Below are positions 11,346 to 23,399 of a stretch of 60,000 nucleotides of DNA, in pieces. The notes under the pieces are model-generated. The model did not search any database, was not told where the DNA came from, and worked only from the letters and a program-made list of their open reading frames with translations. Both the position numbers and the translations under genes were made by a program. The DNA lies in assembly GCF_032854445.1 (NCBI RefSeq), contig NC_088295.1, forward strand, positions 20,201,385-20,261,384, given 5' to 3'. The DNA is from Liolophura sinensis. Lineage: Eukaryota; Mollusca; Polyplacophora; Chitonida; Chitonidae. Numbering within the stretch: position 1 is the stretch's first letter; every line of letters begins with the position of its first letter.

Positions 11346-14300
11346 GCTTGTGCGACGGTTGTGCAGCATGCTTTGTTAACCTTTATTCGATACTAAACAT
11401 GCGGGCACGCCATTTGAGTCTCACACGTTATTGTTTGTAAGTTTAGCTATGTTATAATCGCTGTTGTTAAAATTGAGCACTTTCCGTTGTGTCTGTGCGT
11501 GCAATCCACCTGAAACGACAATAATAAATGGCGCTTTGGTAGTGTCGTGTACAGAGAGCCCACATCAGACAACAGGAAAACTACCAATATCAATTTTCAC
11601 AATCAAAAATCTTCAATCCTCAGCAGTCGCTCTCTGTTACACCTTTTCAGCAATTTCAAAAGAAACAGTCGTATTACTAATTCCTACATTCTTGAATATG
11701 AAAACGTCCATCGATCAAGTGTGAAAAATGAACGACTTTGTTAAAGACACATGAGAGAGTTTGATTTCCTAACATTCTGTAGTCTGTCAGTCAGAGGCCA
11801 CTGGAAGGCCTGACGGATAATCCCTTCTTTGGACTAGATTATACAGTAGTGAAGACCTGACAGTGGGCGTGCCCAACGAGTTCCGGAACGCCCGGTTTGA
11901 TGTAGTGTACAGAAACTACTGTGACGTGCAGAAATTGATGACCGTGCTCAGAGAACAGTAACTATATCCAAACCATGCAAATGACAAAACCTACTCAAGC
12001 TCCACAACATGTTGATAGGAAAACGTCTCGATACCTGTCGATTACTTCCCACCCTTGCTGTTCGGTAAAGCCATCCGACAATAATAATTAAAATAATAAT
12101 AATAATAATATATCCAAAATAGTGGCCTAATAGCAAAACGTCTGATTCCCCTGTCTGGTTTTCGGTATAGGCCGTCATTTATCGGATAGGCATGTTCCCA
12201 TAGTATCTGGATTGATTTTATTGTTTTATCGATGAATCGCTCCAGACGGAGGATGAGAGGCGCGGTTACGCCCAGGGCAAACGGCCGATCCTCTATAGCC
12301 AGATAATAAAGGCGAAGCCATTTTGACCAATATAGGTTTTAGCCGACTTCGGTCGAGATGGACGAGACAGAATTTTCGATACAGAGCGCGTCAGACAGGC
12401 GATACATACCCGATCACACGGGTGTAAATCAAAGCGATGACCGGGACCTTGGTTAGCACTGATTTATGTCAACATACTTTGTCTGTGGTCAGATATGGAG
12501 GCGAGTCAGCCGGATGTCCAATCTGTACAGGATGAGCGCTATGGCTTGCGCATCAGAGCCACGTACATCGATATTTGCAGACAGCGATTTTCAAACGAAT
12601 CCATCCAATTCCCCTAAAGAATCACGTTTGTATGCGACCCCTAGAATAATTTGCCAAGTGGAAAATACAGGTTCCAAAGATAGCTGAAAAATATTCAAAC
12701 CAAGCCTCTGGGAGAATATACAACACAGAATGGCTTCGTGATCAAAAAAGATGAAAACATTAACTTAAGTCTTACATCATGTAGCTAAATAAGATTGCAC
12801 GGTAATGTAAATACGTTATAAAATTCCCTGAAGCTCTATTCGACTTCTCGAAAAGAAAATCATGGAACATTCCAAATAACTATTTTTATTAGTGGGACGG
12901 GATATTCAGCATTCATGTATACCATATATTTTGTCGCATGCAGCCGATTCGATAGGATAGTTCAGCGAAAAATATTGAATTAATATTTCTAAAGGCGTCA
13001 AAACATGCATATACTTATCGTAAACCATATTTCACGTTCTAGGTCAATTGTCGCAAGACAAATTTCTAAAACAACGTTTCGCAAAAACCACCAACAAACT
13101 AAAAGAGTGTATGAAGTAGGAAGCAGTTTGTAACTGTCTCTTCAACGATGCCGGAAAGTCACAAAAATTTGTTCTAGAAGTATAAATTTAATCAGTATAC
13201 AACTCGTGCACCATGCTACATTATATAAGTTGTTAATCAAAATAATTACCTCAGCTGCGTCTTGATTGCAACTGTACATATATCCGACGTGACGATTTTA
13301 TTCAATGTATGATGCGTATATGTCCGCTAGTCCCGGGTTAAGGGATGACTTTTTCTTCTTTGATTCTATTCTCTTCAGATTATTATTACTTTTCAAGTAA
13401 AGGTACTAATAATGTTACAGGATAACTGTAAAATGATGATCTTTGTTGTTCATAAGGGACCGTCATGTATACCTTCAGTTACCTGACGTGTTTGATACTT
13501 TATAAAAGCTGTACGTTTTATGTTATTGTTTTTGTCAAAGATACACCAGCAAACGCCTACAGTTTAAGTTTCCTAAATTATGTGATGAGACCCTTTTTGC
13601 AAATATACACGGAGAGTTCAGGATCATTGGCGTTCTGTGCCATTTAGCTGTATCTAATTCCACTTGGGGTTACTTGGGGTTACTCGGGGTTATTAAGGGG
13701 CGTCTAAGCATCCATGTCAATTACATGAACATGCTTCTCTTAAAAACAGTTGCAATCAAAGCGTGACTGAGGCACATATATTTGTATTCGACTAATCGAC
13801 AAAATTACCGACGGACTATGTGTCTGAAATTGGAATTGAATGCTTTTCTATCTTACATATTATTAGTTTTATTTACTATAAACAAGCATATATATTATTT
13901 CTTACGTATTCCTTCAGGAACTGGTGTTTTAAGTTGTTTGGGAAATTGGTCAGACGACGCTTAAAATGACGGCAATATAGCACGTTAACTAAATCTAAAC
14001 TAGTGACGTCGAAAAATTTGCTATTATGGTATAAAAATGGTCTGTGTAGTCAGTCTTCTGTAACGGACCATATATGTTTATTTTAATCATATACTACCTT
14101 GGATACAAGGTGTTCCTTCGTTTGAAAAACGTTTCAACTACATCTATGCAGATAAATCGTTAAGCCAACTAACAGATGAAAGATATAGATATCGAGCGAC
14201 AACAGAGCGAAGTACACGGGCGTCTGTCTTGATAGCATATGGTTTCCAGCATGAGCTCCACAAAGGACTGATCAATATGGAGGGCCGTACATCGCACGCG

Positions 14301-14759
14301 GCATTTATGCGTTAAGTAAGCTTGATCGTCTTAGTCCAAGATACATATCATTAGTGATATTCCCAGAAACTGCATCGTGTATAGCTAGAGAAACTAAGCC
14401 TTGTGGCCATATCCGTGCGCTATCCGCGATCATGGTAACTTTATTAAGGATCATGTACGTGATGTATGTTGTTCGACCCCTTGTGTGAATCCGTCAGGTT
14501 ACCAAAATGCAAACAAGTAAAGTCGACGAAATCGGCTGTCTTAGCGACGAACAATGACTGCTTTTCAAAAAGAGGCAGAACAAAAATGTTGCTTCTCTCC
14601 GAGTTAAAATTATCCAGTCTTAAAGCCCGTCGTTTCCCAGTGGAAAAGACTTTCATTAAAACTGTATAGTGGCGTGTCCACAAGAAACAAAACTGCTTAA
14701 GACCGTCCTTGGGGTGGAACAATTGTAAAGCGTCGTCAGCGATTCAATCGTAGATCAAA
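11346..14759. other. intergenic DNA with a small CpG-rich patch
   Basis: No gene is recognised. An AAT-type microsatellite lies near 12078-12112. The patch 12230-12690 has higher CpG and unique sequence, and includes a CCAATATAGG word (12327-12336) that fits an SRF-type CArG box, although such a 10-mer is expected a few times per 60 kb by chance. A short imperfect run of TTGGGGTTAC-like units sits at 13670-13700. The rest is AT-rich with only short open frames. Confidence 0.5.
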
Positions 14760-15540
14760 GCCGGGCGCCTCCCGCCTTACGTGACGGCCGATAATAGAAG
14801 CCGTAGGGCCGAGGAGTCCTGTCAGGGGAAATGGACCAGAGGGGCCCCAGTTCGCCAAGTAACATGCAATAAGAGGCAGAAAAAAGCAGACAATTTCAGA
14901 GGGCCGCAGAAAAAGAGAAAGCCGTCGGACCGTTCAATTACGGTTTGGGCTTCCAAATTCCGACTCTGCAATTACTCAAGCTGAAGCGCCGTTAATTAAA
15001 ATTATCCATGATGAAAGCAGTTCGCTAAATTCACGCACAAGTCGATGCGAGGGGAATAATCAAGTCATGCGATCGAAGTTACGAGTTTCGCAAATACTCC
15101 ATGACTGAAAAGATTATCGGAGCGGGATCGGGGCAGTTGTAAAATATTGATCATTTGGTCCAGATAAAGACAATGTCACGCATGTTTCGCTGCTCGAGCG
15201 GCTCATATTTCAACAAACCCCATCGAACGTCGACAAGGTGAAAGAAGGGCTTGGTGTTTTAATCACCTCCGCCGCCGATCTGATCGCACGAATTCATCCG
15301 CGCTGTCAAGAAATTCCTACCCAGACACGTACGAAAAGGAGAAAGAGGACGGCAAAAAAAACCCCTTCAGAACAATTCGCAAATCGATTCGGAAGCATAG
15401 CTGTTTATTCTACGAGAAAACGCCGTGGTTTCACAAACACTCGGCTAGAAGATTGCTATCCTCAAGTGCAGTCTCTGACGAAGGGCCTATATACTGGTAT
15501 TTTCCGTTCACTAACCGGCCGTCGCATGGTATAAATGGAC
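14760..15540. promoter_or_regulatory. candidate conserved non-coding block B
   Basis: A unique, CpG-rich, repeat-free block. It contains TTAATTAA (14992-14999) followed by AATTATCC, homeodomain-type words, and several GGCCGC/GGGGCCCC motifs. A 98-codon frame (15238-15534) and a 67-codon frame (14781-14984) occur, with no recognisable protein motif. It could alternatively hold exons of an unannotated transcript. Confidence 0.3.
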
Positions 15541-16470
15541 ATAAAACATACCACACTTGACTGCATGAACACCATCAAATATGCCCAGAGGTTGAGAGGC
15601 TTTCGTAGCTGAACCTAAGCACGACATTTTACTACGCGGTCTATTAATTCATCACGTGGACTGTCCGATAATACAGCGAGTATATGACGCTAGTGGTGCA
15701 TTTGGCGAGCGTAAAGCTATATCCCATCTAATGAGATACCCCCGCCACAGACAGGAATATGAGCGTATATTGCGTCACGCGCAATGCGTCAGGCGTTAAC
15801 CCGACGACCGCCGCCAGACTTGCCATATTATCACATAAGTCTTTTACTATTATACAATATTGATGACATATTCCTGTCTAGCCTCACTCAATTAAATTAA
15901 CGGATCGTACATATGAACCATTTTTCATCATCTGTACTGCGATGACAACGTCATTATTTGGCGATATCTTCGGGGATTCTACCTATAACTAAGCAGATAC
16001 TGATACTGTATAACTGAGGAGCTTTACGACTTCGTGTTCATCTATGGTTCATACAGCTAATGCTTTTTCGATTGAATGTGCGACATTTAACTTTTCATTC
16101 CAGCATAAAATATTCCTGCCTTACATTTAACGTCGATGCAAAATAGGAGTTAAATATGAAGAAAAATCCAAAAGTGCCAAAAGTCCACTACCGCTGCTTT
16201 ATATCTGAATCGTGTATATCTGAGACACAATATTTTGACGGCCGAGGCCTGCATATTGAAATTACACGACAGTGGATTGAGGGCTAAGGATATCAATGGT
16301 TTATATAATGAGACCAGTATTAACCGCCTGCACACGTGGGACGACCTTCGGCTGAACAATCGAGTTCGGTCTCCACCGCTTCCAGCGCCACCAACTTTAA
16401 TGGGACTTGTTTGTACTGGTTTATACGCTGATCCAATTAAGTGAAGGTCGTTTATTCCGTCATGTGCAGT
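15541..16470. other. intergenic DNA, no gene seen
   Basis: Mixed composition with short open frames only. Nothing repetitive or coding is recognisable. Confidence 0.5.
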
Positions 16471-17300
16471 AGCCGACTCTAGACTGGTGGAAATAGTCGA
16501 AGTCGCCGTGACTCTGTCGACTGCTGGCGTCCGCGCGACCCAGTGTTGACGTTATCAGAGAAAAACTTCCGTAGTTCTAAACACGACATTTTCTGGCAGA
16601 GTGTGTTTACATGATGAATTTTTGTACTCTAAAGAACTGGTGATAAAAACGTGCACCACTATTTAGAGGATGTCTAGTTTGGAGCTAATTTTAGCTCTAC
16701 TAATTCACATCGCCCTGACACAGCTTCTCAGTATTTAGTATTAATACCATTACACTGGCTATTGTTTGCCGGTACTGAGCAGACGATTCATTGGTCATGA
16801 CTAGCAGGGTCGAGTCGCCTACAGTTCGAGCCGCCATGACGTTTACCGGAAGTTACTCTTGACAGCAAGTATGTTAGTTACGAGCCTCCGTCAGTCGCTT
16901 TCTTCCAAGAACGACAAATGTGCATTTACGGGATAAAGCCTGCTTCCGCACACTGATTTCCGGAGCTGAACGTAATTAACGTTAGGATGTGGCTAAGGGT
17001 CCCAGTCCTGATTACCGTGCAGAGAATCGCCGCAGCCTGTGACGCACCTCCGCGTAACACTGATCAGAAAAACGCCGCGGCCATGCTGATCGAGCTGCGT
17101 GTGACAAGCTCGGTGAGCTTAGCACAGGCTTTTTCCATCTGCGAAGAAATAACAATTAACGGGATCCGAATCGATTTCGTAAATTATGTCTTTATAATGA
17201 CAGTGCTAGGCAGTTTTATTGACTTGAGGAGGGGGCACGCCATCGTCACATCAAGACCATCCCTCGCCATCTTTTATCACCTCGAGTTTGTCATCTGAAT
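16471..17300. promoter_or_regulatory. candidate conserved non-coding block C
   Basis: A CpG-rich unique block bearing several homeodomain or Sox-like words: CGTAATTAACG (from 16971), AACAATTAAC (17151-17160), TTTATAATGA (17191-17200) and TTTTATTG (17214-17221). A 103-codon frame (16987-17298) covers the right half but has no recognisable domain. Clustering of such words is consistent with an enhancer. That is inference only. Confidence 0.3.
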
Positions 17301-18700
17301 GCCCATTCATTTTCGCGGAAACGTTCAAGGAAAAGTATGCCTATGATACAGAGCTGAAGCAGACGAACAAAACCCCGTTTTCTAAACCACAGCTATTTAC
17401 GCCAGTCGATACCAGATCCTCGACACTTCCGCTCCAATACTACTTTATTGTCGGCATGGCGACACTTATCTCCATCACAAAAACCAAAATATTTCAGCAG
17501 TGGATTTAACTTTGAGAAGGTCTGACATAGCGTTATATAGTGAAAAGATAGCCACTGAAGGAAAAGCATGCACAAAAACATGCGAGAGATATTTAGATTA
17601 TACCTAGAAAAATTTGTATATCACAAACCCATTGTCTGGATCGGTTTGATAAAAGTTACTTTTTATGTAGATTAAATGATATTTAGCGTTTGAAGGAATA
17701 ATTATTTGTCACAGGACAAAAATGCTACAAGGAGCTACACTCTGTGTCTTTTTCAGTAAGTAAATTTCAGTTCGAGGTGTGGGAGGTGTGAAAATATACA
17801 CGCACATAGAAAACCTGACTGTGACTTGTGTACATTATTTAAACTTGTTGTGCAGTGATCTTAATTCTTTATCCGATTGTAAGAGTATACAATGCAGTAA
17901 GCATAACCTTTATACACAAGTAAACAGATACAAGTTTTAGAGCGGAGCTTAAGCTCTTTTCCCTACAGTATACTATACTGCGTCTTTCCACTGTAATTCT
18001 AGAAGTGCATGCTTAGAAAAACACTGCAGATCGATGTTTCGGGGAAAATGATGGGGTATGAACAGAATTTCCGCTGGTAATCGCTATGTCTTTGAGCTGA
18101 CGCACATTTTAACGATGCCACCTGTTGCTTAACATATTAAATTTGCCATCTCACAAGTTTATACATGTTGTTTAAAATTTTATAAATCGGTATGTTTAGA
18201 GGCTTTAGATTATCATTACAATGAGTCCGAGGGTATCAGCCGCGACACATGGAAATCCTTTCTCTAGTATACAAATGTGGGGAAGTTAACAGGACTGTTA
18301 TCCATAAAGGTCGAGGACGAATAAACTGTGATTCAAAACAAACGTTTTTGTTTTTTTTGTATTTTTTGGGGGCAAAACGTAAACTATCTATGACCACTAC
18401 CTGCTGCAAATAAATGCTGCTGAAGGAATTTTGACATTTCCATGATACTCTCGTCTTTCCATGGTACGATTAAGTGGTTGTACAGGCACTGGAAACTCAA
18501 GAACATGGTGATATGAAAAACATGCAAAAAATGAAACACGTTTATAAAAATTTTAATAATACTATAAAGCATTCAACAAGTGTTGTCAAGAAATGTTTAT
18601 ATCAGTTTTTAAGCACGGAAAAATGAAGTATTTTAACAATGTATATGTATATTCATGTGAGAGAAAAACATAGATGTAAAGACAAAGCGAAATTGTAAGT
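17301..18700. other. intergenic DNA, no gene seen
   Basis: AT-rich, with short T-runs near 18350. No repeat family or coding signal is visible. Confidence 0.55.
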
Positions 18701-19135
18701 ATCGGAATAATCTCATGTATATAGTATCCGAAGTATCAAAGGGAACTAAAATAACCTGATGTATACAGTATCCGAAGTGTCAAAGTGGACTGAAACAATC
18801 TCATGTATACAGTATCCGCAGTGTCAAAGTGGACTGAAATATTTATTTTATTTACTTGATTGGTGTTTTACGCCGTACTCAGAATATTTCACTTATACGA
18901 CTGCGGCCAGCATTATGGTGGAAACCGGACTGAGTCAGGGCGAAACCCACGACCATCCGCAGGTTGCTGTCAGACCTTCTACGTACGGCCGGAGGGGAAG
19001 AAAACATGATGAACTGAAATAACCTCATGTATACAGTATCCGAAAGGTCAAAGTGATCAGAAATAACCTCATGTAAATAGCATCCGATGTGTCAAAGTGA
19101 ACTGAAATAACCTCATGTATACAGTGTCCGAAGTG
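18700..19135 (+). repeat. 44-bp minisatellite, interrupted by a SINE
   Basis: About six to seven copies of a 44-bp unit with landmarks CTCATGTATACAGTATCCGA and AGTGTCAAAGTGAACTGAAA. The array is split by an antisense SINE at 18841-19012. Confidence 0.9.
18841..19012 (-). mobile_element. SINE, antisense, inside the 44-bp minisatellite
   Basis: On the minus strand it reads from the CCGGCCGTACGTAG segment through GCGGATGGTCGTGGG and GTACGGCGTAAAACACC to an AAGTAAATAAAAT tail. The tRNA-like head is missing. ACTGAAAT occurs on both sides (18833-18840 and 19013-19020), a probable 8-bp target-site duplication, although the word also belongs to the minisatellite unit. Confidence 0.9.
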
Positions 19136-19300
19136 TCAAAGTGAACATGACGTAGAAAGTGCAAAAGTGAACTGACGTAGAAAGTGTCAAAATGAACTGA
19201 CGTAGAAAGTGTCAAAGTGAACTGAAATAAAAAGCATCAAACGTGAACAGATACGGAGAGCAAACTGAATTCACATATCGAGAGCATCCAGAGTGGACTG

Positions 19301-19577
19301 GGGGCCTCCATGGCTCAGTCGGTTAAAGCGCTAGCGCAGCGTAATGACCCAGGAGTCTCTCACCAATGCGGTCGCTGTGAGTTCAAGTCCAGCTCATGCT
19401 GGCTTCCTCTCCGGCCGTACGTGAGAAGGTCTGCCAGCAACCTGCGGATGGTCGTGGGTTTCCCCCGGGCTCTGCCCGGTTTCCACCCACCATAATGCTG
19501 GCCGCCGTCGTATAAGTGAAATATTCTTGAGTACGGCGTAAAACACCAATCAAAAAAAAAAAAAAAAAAAAAAAAAA
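19301..19577 (+). mobile_element. full-length tRNA-derived SINE with poly-A tail
   Basis: The 5' tRNA-like head has an A box, TGGCTCAGTCGG (19311-19322), and a B box, GTTCAAGTCC (19381-19390), the internal RNA polymerase III promoter. Next comes the conserved body with GGATGGTCGTGGGTTTCCCC, a 3' core ending GTACGGCGTAAAACACC, and about 27 A's. The 15-bp word ATCCAGAGTGGACTG flanks it exactly (19286-19300 and 19578-19592). It differs from the surrounding minisatellite consensus (CCAAAGTGAACTG), so it is a genuine target-site duplication. SINEs of this type encode no protein and are mobilised by a LINE partner. This is the reference copy for the other SINE calls. The clean duplication and long A tail suggest a young insertion. 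Confidence 0.95.
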
Positions 19578-19740
19578 ATCCAGAGTGGACTGGTATGAAG
19601 AGAGTATCCAACGTGTATTCTGACAGATTATAGACAGCATCCAAAGTGAACTGATAGAGAAAAAACGTCCAAAGTGAACTGATACAGAGAAAGCATCGAA
19701 AGTGAGCAAAATAAATGAACGATTATGGCGTAACGACACC

Positions 19741-19799
19741 TCGGCGTACCTCGGCGTACCTCGGCGTACCTCGGCGTACCTTCGCCATGTCGTGGCGAA
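19741..19799. repeat. four perfect 10-bp repeats plus a small hairpin
   Basis: TCGGCGTACC occurs four times in a row (19741-19780). It is followed by TTCGCCATGTCGTGGCGAA (19781-19799), a 7-bp stem with a 5-base loop. The block interrupts the 28-bp minisatellite and differs from it in composition, so it looks inserted. Confidence 0.85.
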
Positions 19800-20160
19800 A
19801 AAGTGAACTGATACAGAGAGCATGCAAAATGAAACTGATATAGAGAGAATCCAAAGTGAACTGACAGAGAGATAGACTCCAAAGTAAACTGCTATAGAGA
19901 GCATCCAAAGTGAACTAAAATAAAAAGCACCCAAAGTGAATTGATACAGAAGGAGTACCCAAAGTGAACTGGCATGTAGGGAATATCGAAAGAGACTTTG
20001 ACATACACAGAGTATTTAAAGTGATCGGATATAGAAAGAGACAAATTAAGTTAGTACATTTGAAGTAGTCATGCACATGCAGAGTATCTATAAAGGGAAC
20101 AGACACTGGCATTTTGCCAAGTGATTTGACACAGAGAATATCCAAAGTGAAATATCATGC

Positions 20161-21585
20161 AGAGAGTTTCTTCCAAACTTAATGTATCTTCATCGTACTG
20201 TTATACCTGTTAATCAAATTGATTCTCACTATCGATGGTGTTTCCTTTTGGAAAGAAAACTCTTCACACGAAGTTTGTAAATTTCAAGCCGCTGTGTTTA
20301 TCCGAAACACACAAAGGCACGTGTGTTCAAAATCTAACACAAAAACTTGATTTCTTTTCATTCAAAACAGAAATGTGTTACAAAAAAAAAACAGAACAAA
20401 ATAAACAAACAAACAAAAAACGTGTGTTACGTAATGTGAAGTACTAATGTTTGTATTACAACTGAGAACCTAGCGGCCCAGCAGAGATACCACAGTTCAT
20501 CCTCCGTATGTTCAGCAACTTAGGACATTACTGCTCTTTTATCACATGACAGGAATGATGAGAAACCACGCATACAGTTTGCCACACTCAATTGATACCG
20601 CTTTAAAATGTGAGCCTCGCGGAACTTTGCATCCTATAACCTTATTCCAACACTGACGAGAAAATTGAGATGAAGCAGACTAAGGCAATTCTGGTATCAG
20701 TTTTTAACCTTTGTCATAAATATACTGTACGATATAACGTATTGACAGGAACTCTGTCAGTGCCGCCTTTTATTGGCCATTAGTCTGTACTGCCGTTTAA
20801 GTGCGGGCTGATCAGGTTCCTCGTTAGTTATGAAACGTGTTTGGAAGGACGGAAATCGTCAGCGTCCCATCGGCCTCCTCTACCACCAGGAATAGCACCG
20901 ATTCCAGCCCTCGGATGTACGCAAAGTATTCAGCATTTTGGCGCCATGTACATAAATGGATTTACATCAATATCAGTTCAAATATACGAGCTATACACAC
21001 GTTTGCAAAACAATATAACAGTGTATATTAAGTTTAGTTTTGGCTATTTTGTTCCAAATACAAAAATAATGCATTGTCTTTACAATTTAAAAGTGTACAT
21101 GAGTCATGTATGTGTACAAGGAAAACCCATTAGAGAAAAAATTCAAGTCAAATCATAAAGATATAAATCATGCATGGCAAAAGAGAATTAGGGCATAGCT
21201 GTTGGTTCTCTCGGGAAAATCACATCATCCAACAACAAAAACTGACCAAGTGAGTGTGATAAACTCGAACACAATTCTGTCTGTCCATCGAACAATATAT
21301 CCAAAGTCGTATTCTTAAAACCTCTTGTTTCTTTATCAGAATGAAATCTAAAATATATTAATGATTAACTTGAGAGGCACCCTCTTAAAATTAATAAATG
21401 AATGGTTGTGTCTTAACGCCACATTTACACAATTATGGCTTAATGTTACATGGGCAGTTTTGTGACGACAACCTGAACCAGATATCACTATATGGTTTAC
21501 CATATGACAATTGGAATATTAAACATTTAACAGAAAAAGGGAGACGACAATGTTTAAAACCACCTAATAAAACAAATATCAGTTA
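20161..21585. other. intergenic DNA, no gene seen
   Basis: AT-rich with an A/C-rich low-complexity run near 20380-20425. A 105-codon frame at 20841-21158 shows no recognisable motif. Confidence 0.55.
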
Positions 21586-21599
21586 AAATACGAAAACCA

Positions 21600-22015
21600 C
21601 ATTTAAACTTTCCCAAAAGTACTCTGGATTTCCAAAAGTGCTCTGACTTTGTATTGTAATGTCAATTTCCAAATGTACTCTCGCTTTTCCAAATGTTCTC
21701 TCGATTTCTAACTGTACTCTCGCTTTTCCAAATGTAGTATGCCTTTTCCAAATGTACTCTCGATTTTCAAATGTGCTCTTGCTTTCCAATGTACTCTCGC
21801 TTTTCCAAATGTAGTATGGCTTTTCCAAATGTAGTATGGCTTTTCCAAATGTACTCTCGATTTCCAAATGTGCTCTCGCTTTCCAATGTGCTGTCGCTTT
21901 CTCTAGCGGTATCTGGATTCTCGAATTCCAAATGTATTGTCCATTTCTAAATGTACACTGGCTTTTCCAAATATGCTCTCGCTTATCCAGATGCACTCTC
22001 GATTTCTCAATGTGC
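21600..22015. repeat. minisatellite of about 20 bp
   Basis: Repeated TTTTCCAAATGTACTCTCGC and variants such as TTTTCCAAATGTAGTATGGC form about 20 imperfect units. A 147-codon minus-strand frame crosses it and encodes a Trp/Lys/Glu/Ser-rich repeat, an expected side effect of a stop-free unit. Confidence 0.9.
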
Positions 22016-23399
22016 AAAAACCACATAAACCAATGCCTGTCAAAACTTTAAAATGCTTAACATTACTTTTTTGAAAAATTGAACCTCAGCGTCGCCATTC
22101 AGCAACTTTTCACTGAAGTCACACGCTTTCAACAATGCAGAGTCAACTGTGTAGAGCACCCGCCGGTCACCGGACCACACGGTCGATCAGGACACTCTTA
22201 TAATACCATACAACGGGCCCAGTGCCCATCAAGGACAAAATTGTGTTTTAAACACCCCGGAAACCCCATGTGGGACTGACACCCCCCCCCCTCCCCCCCA
22301 AAAAACAACAAACCTCATGATGATAACTGTAATATAAAAACAAACTGACTGTCAGCAGCTAAGGATATCATTTCTTGATGACGACAAAAATCAGCAGATT
22401 TTTTTTTATTTTCAACAGCGCTGAAGAAAGCACCTCCCCTCTGCAGGTATCTAACAGCCCTTCTGACTCATGGCCACAACCAAACTAGCGAGTCGATGAC
22501 TCGCGACCTCACTGACCGAGGGCCGCTCGACTGTCGTTAGAACGACGAACGCTCACCTGACACGTTATCATGTACATCTTCGTGTTTTAAGGATCCCCCT
22601 AATTTGACAGCATCAGTCAGTTCAATTATACATCAATCAGACTTGTACTCAAAATGTTTTAGGTAACATTTAAGCTATGTGGCGATGATATAGGCATGCT
22701 TCGTTTGTTGTACTAATCTGCAGTGCGATTTATATAAAGATTGACGACATTTTCGTTCTATTTATTAAAAAATAAATTGATACCCGACAATGACACAAAT
22801 ATTTTCACTCTTTATAAATATGCTACATTTTCGCTCTGTACGGGTATAATAAATTTCGTTCTGTAAAAATATTCAGTATGTGGAATTTTTAATCTCGGTT
22901 TTGTTAGTTTCGCCTCAAGTGGATTATATTTCAATTTCTCACACAAAAATATTTTTGTGTTTAATCTTTAATACATTATAGACTGACCATGTTCTCAACG
23001 TGGAAAACAACAAATTACCCGGAGATCCATTTATTGGTTTAATGGCACGAGAGACTTGGCGTTTTTGATATATATTTGGACTATAAGGCTACATTTCTAT
23101 GTTTATATCTTTTGTTTGAGGCAAAACTACTATCCGGCATCGCACAATAAATTGCTGGAGGTCCAAAATAACGATAATGCTGTTATCGCACAACAGGTAT
23201 TACATTTTAACGAATTGTTGACGTCAAACCCAAAACACATCCAGCTTTTCTTTCACGTCTTGATCATGAATTCAGCGAGTTTATTTAGCGTCGCATTCCA
23301 TAGTCTTAGTATAGTCCGGGTTATCACCGACGATAAACAGGTACTCACAGTTTTTTAAGGTGTAAAGCGCCAAGTGTTGCGAGAAGAAAAACCAAGCAA
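22016..23399. other. intergenic DNA, small palindromes and a poly-C tract
   Basis: No gene is recognised. A C-rich run sits near 22280-22300. GCGAGTCGATGACTCGC near 22490 forms a 7-bp stem with a 3-base loop. The stretch 22600-23350 is AT-rich and featureless. Confidence 0.55.

Larger units (their letters stand above)
19136..20160 (+). repeat. degenerate minisatellite of about 28 bp, interrupted by a SINE
   Basis: A degenerate unit with landmarks GAGCATCCAAAGTGAACTGA and TACAGAGA recurs to about 20160. It shares the AAGTGAACTGA word with the adjacent 44-bp array, so the two are probably related. A complete SINE (19301-19577) and a small 10-bp repeat block (19741-19780) interrupt it. A 183-codon minus-strand frame crosses the SINE and both arrays and is not a credible gene. 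Confidence 0.85.

Noticed and set aside
12327-12336. SRF-type CArG box
   Set aside because: A word of this degeneracy is expected several times in 60 kb by chance. Mentioned but not called as a site.
13670-13700. Interstitial telomere-like repeat (TTGGGGTTAC units)
   Set aside because: Only three imperfect units, and not the TTAGGG motif usual in animals.
19301-19395. Stand-alone tRNA gene
   Set aside because: The A and B boxes belong to a SINE head. The sequence continues into the SINE body and the acceptor stem does not pair convincingly.
19383-19934. 183-codon minus-strand frame
   Set aside because: It runs across an antisense SINE, its poly-A tail (read as a Phe run) and two minisatellites, so it is a repeat by-product.
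21583-22026. 147-codon minus-strand Trp/Lys/Glu-rich frame
   Set aside because: Entirely within the 20-bp minisatellite. The periodic peptide mirrors the DNA repeat.
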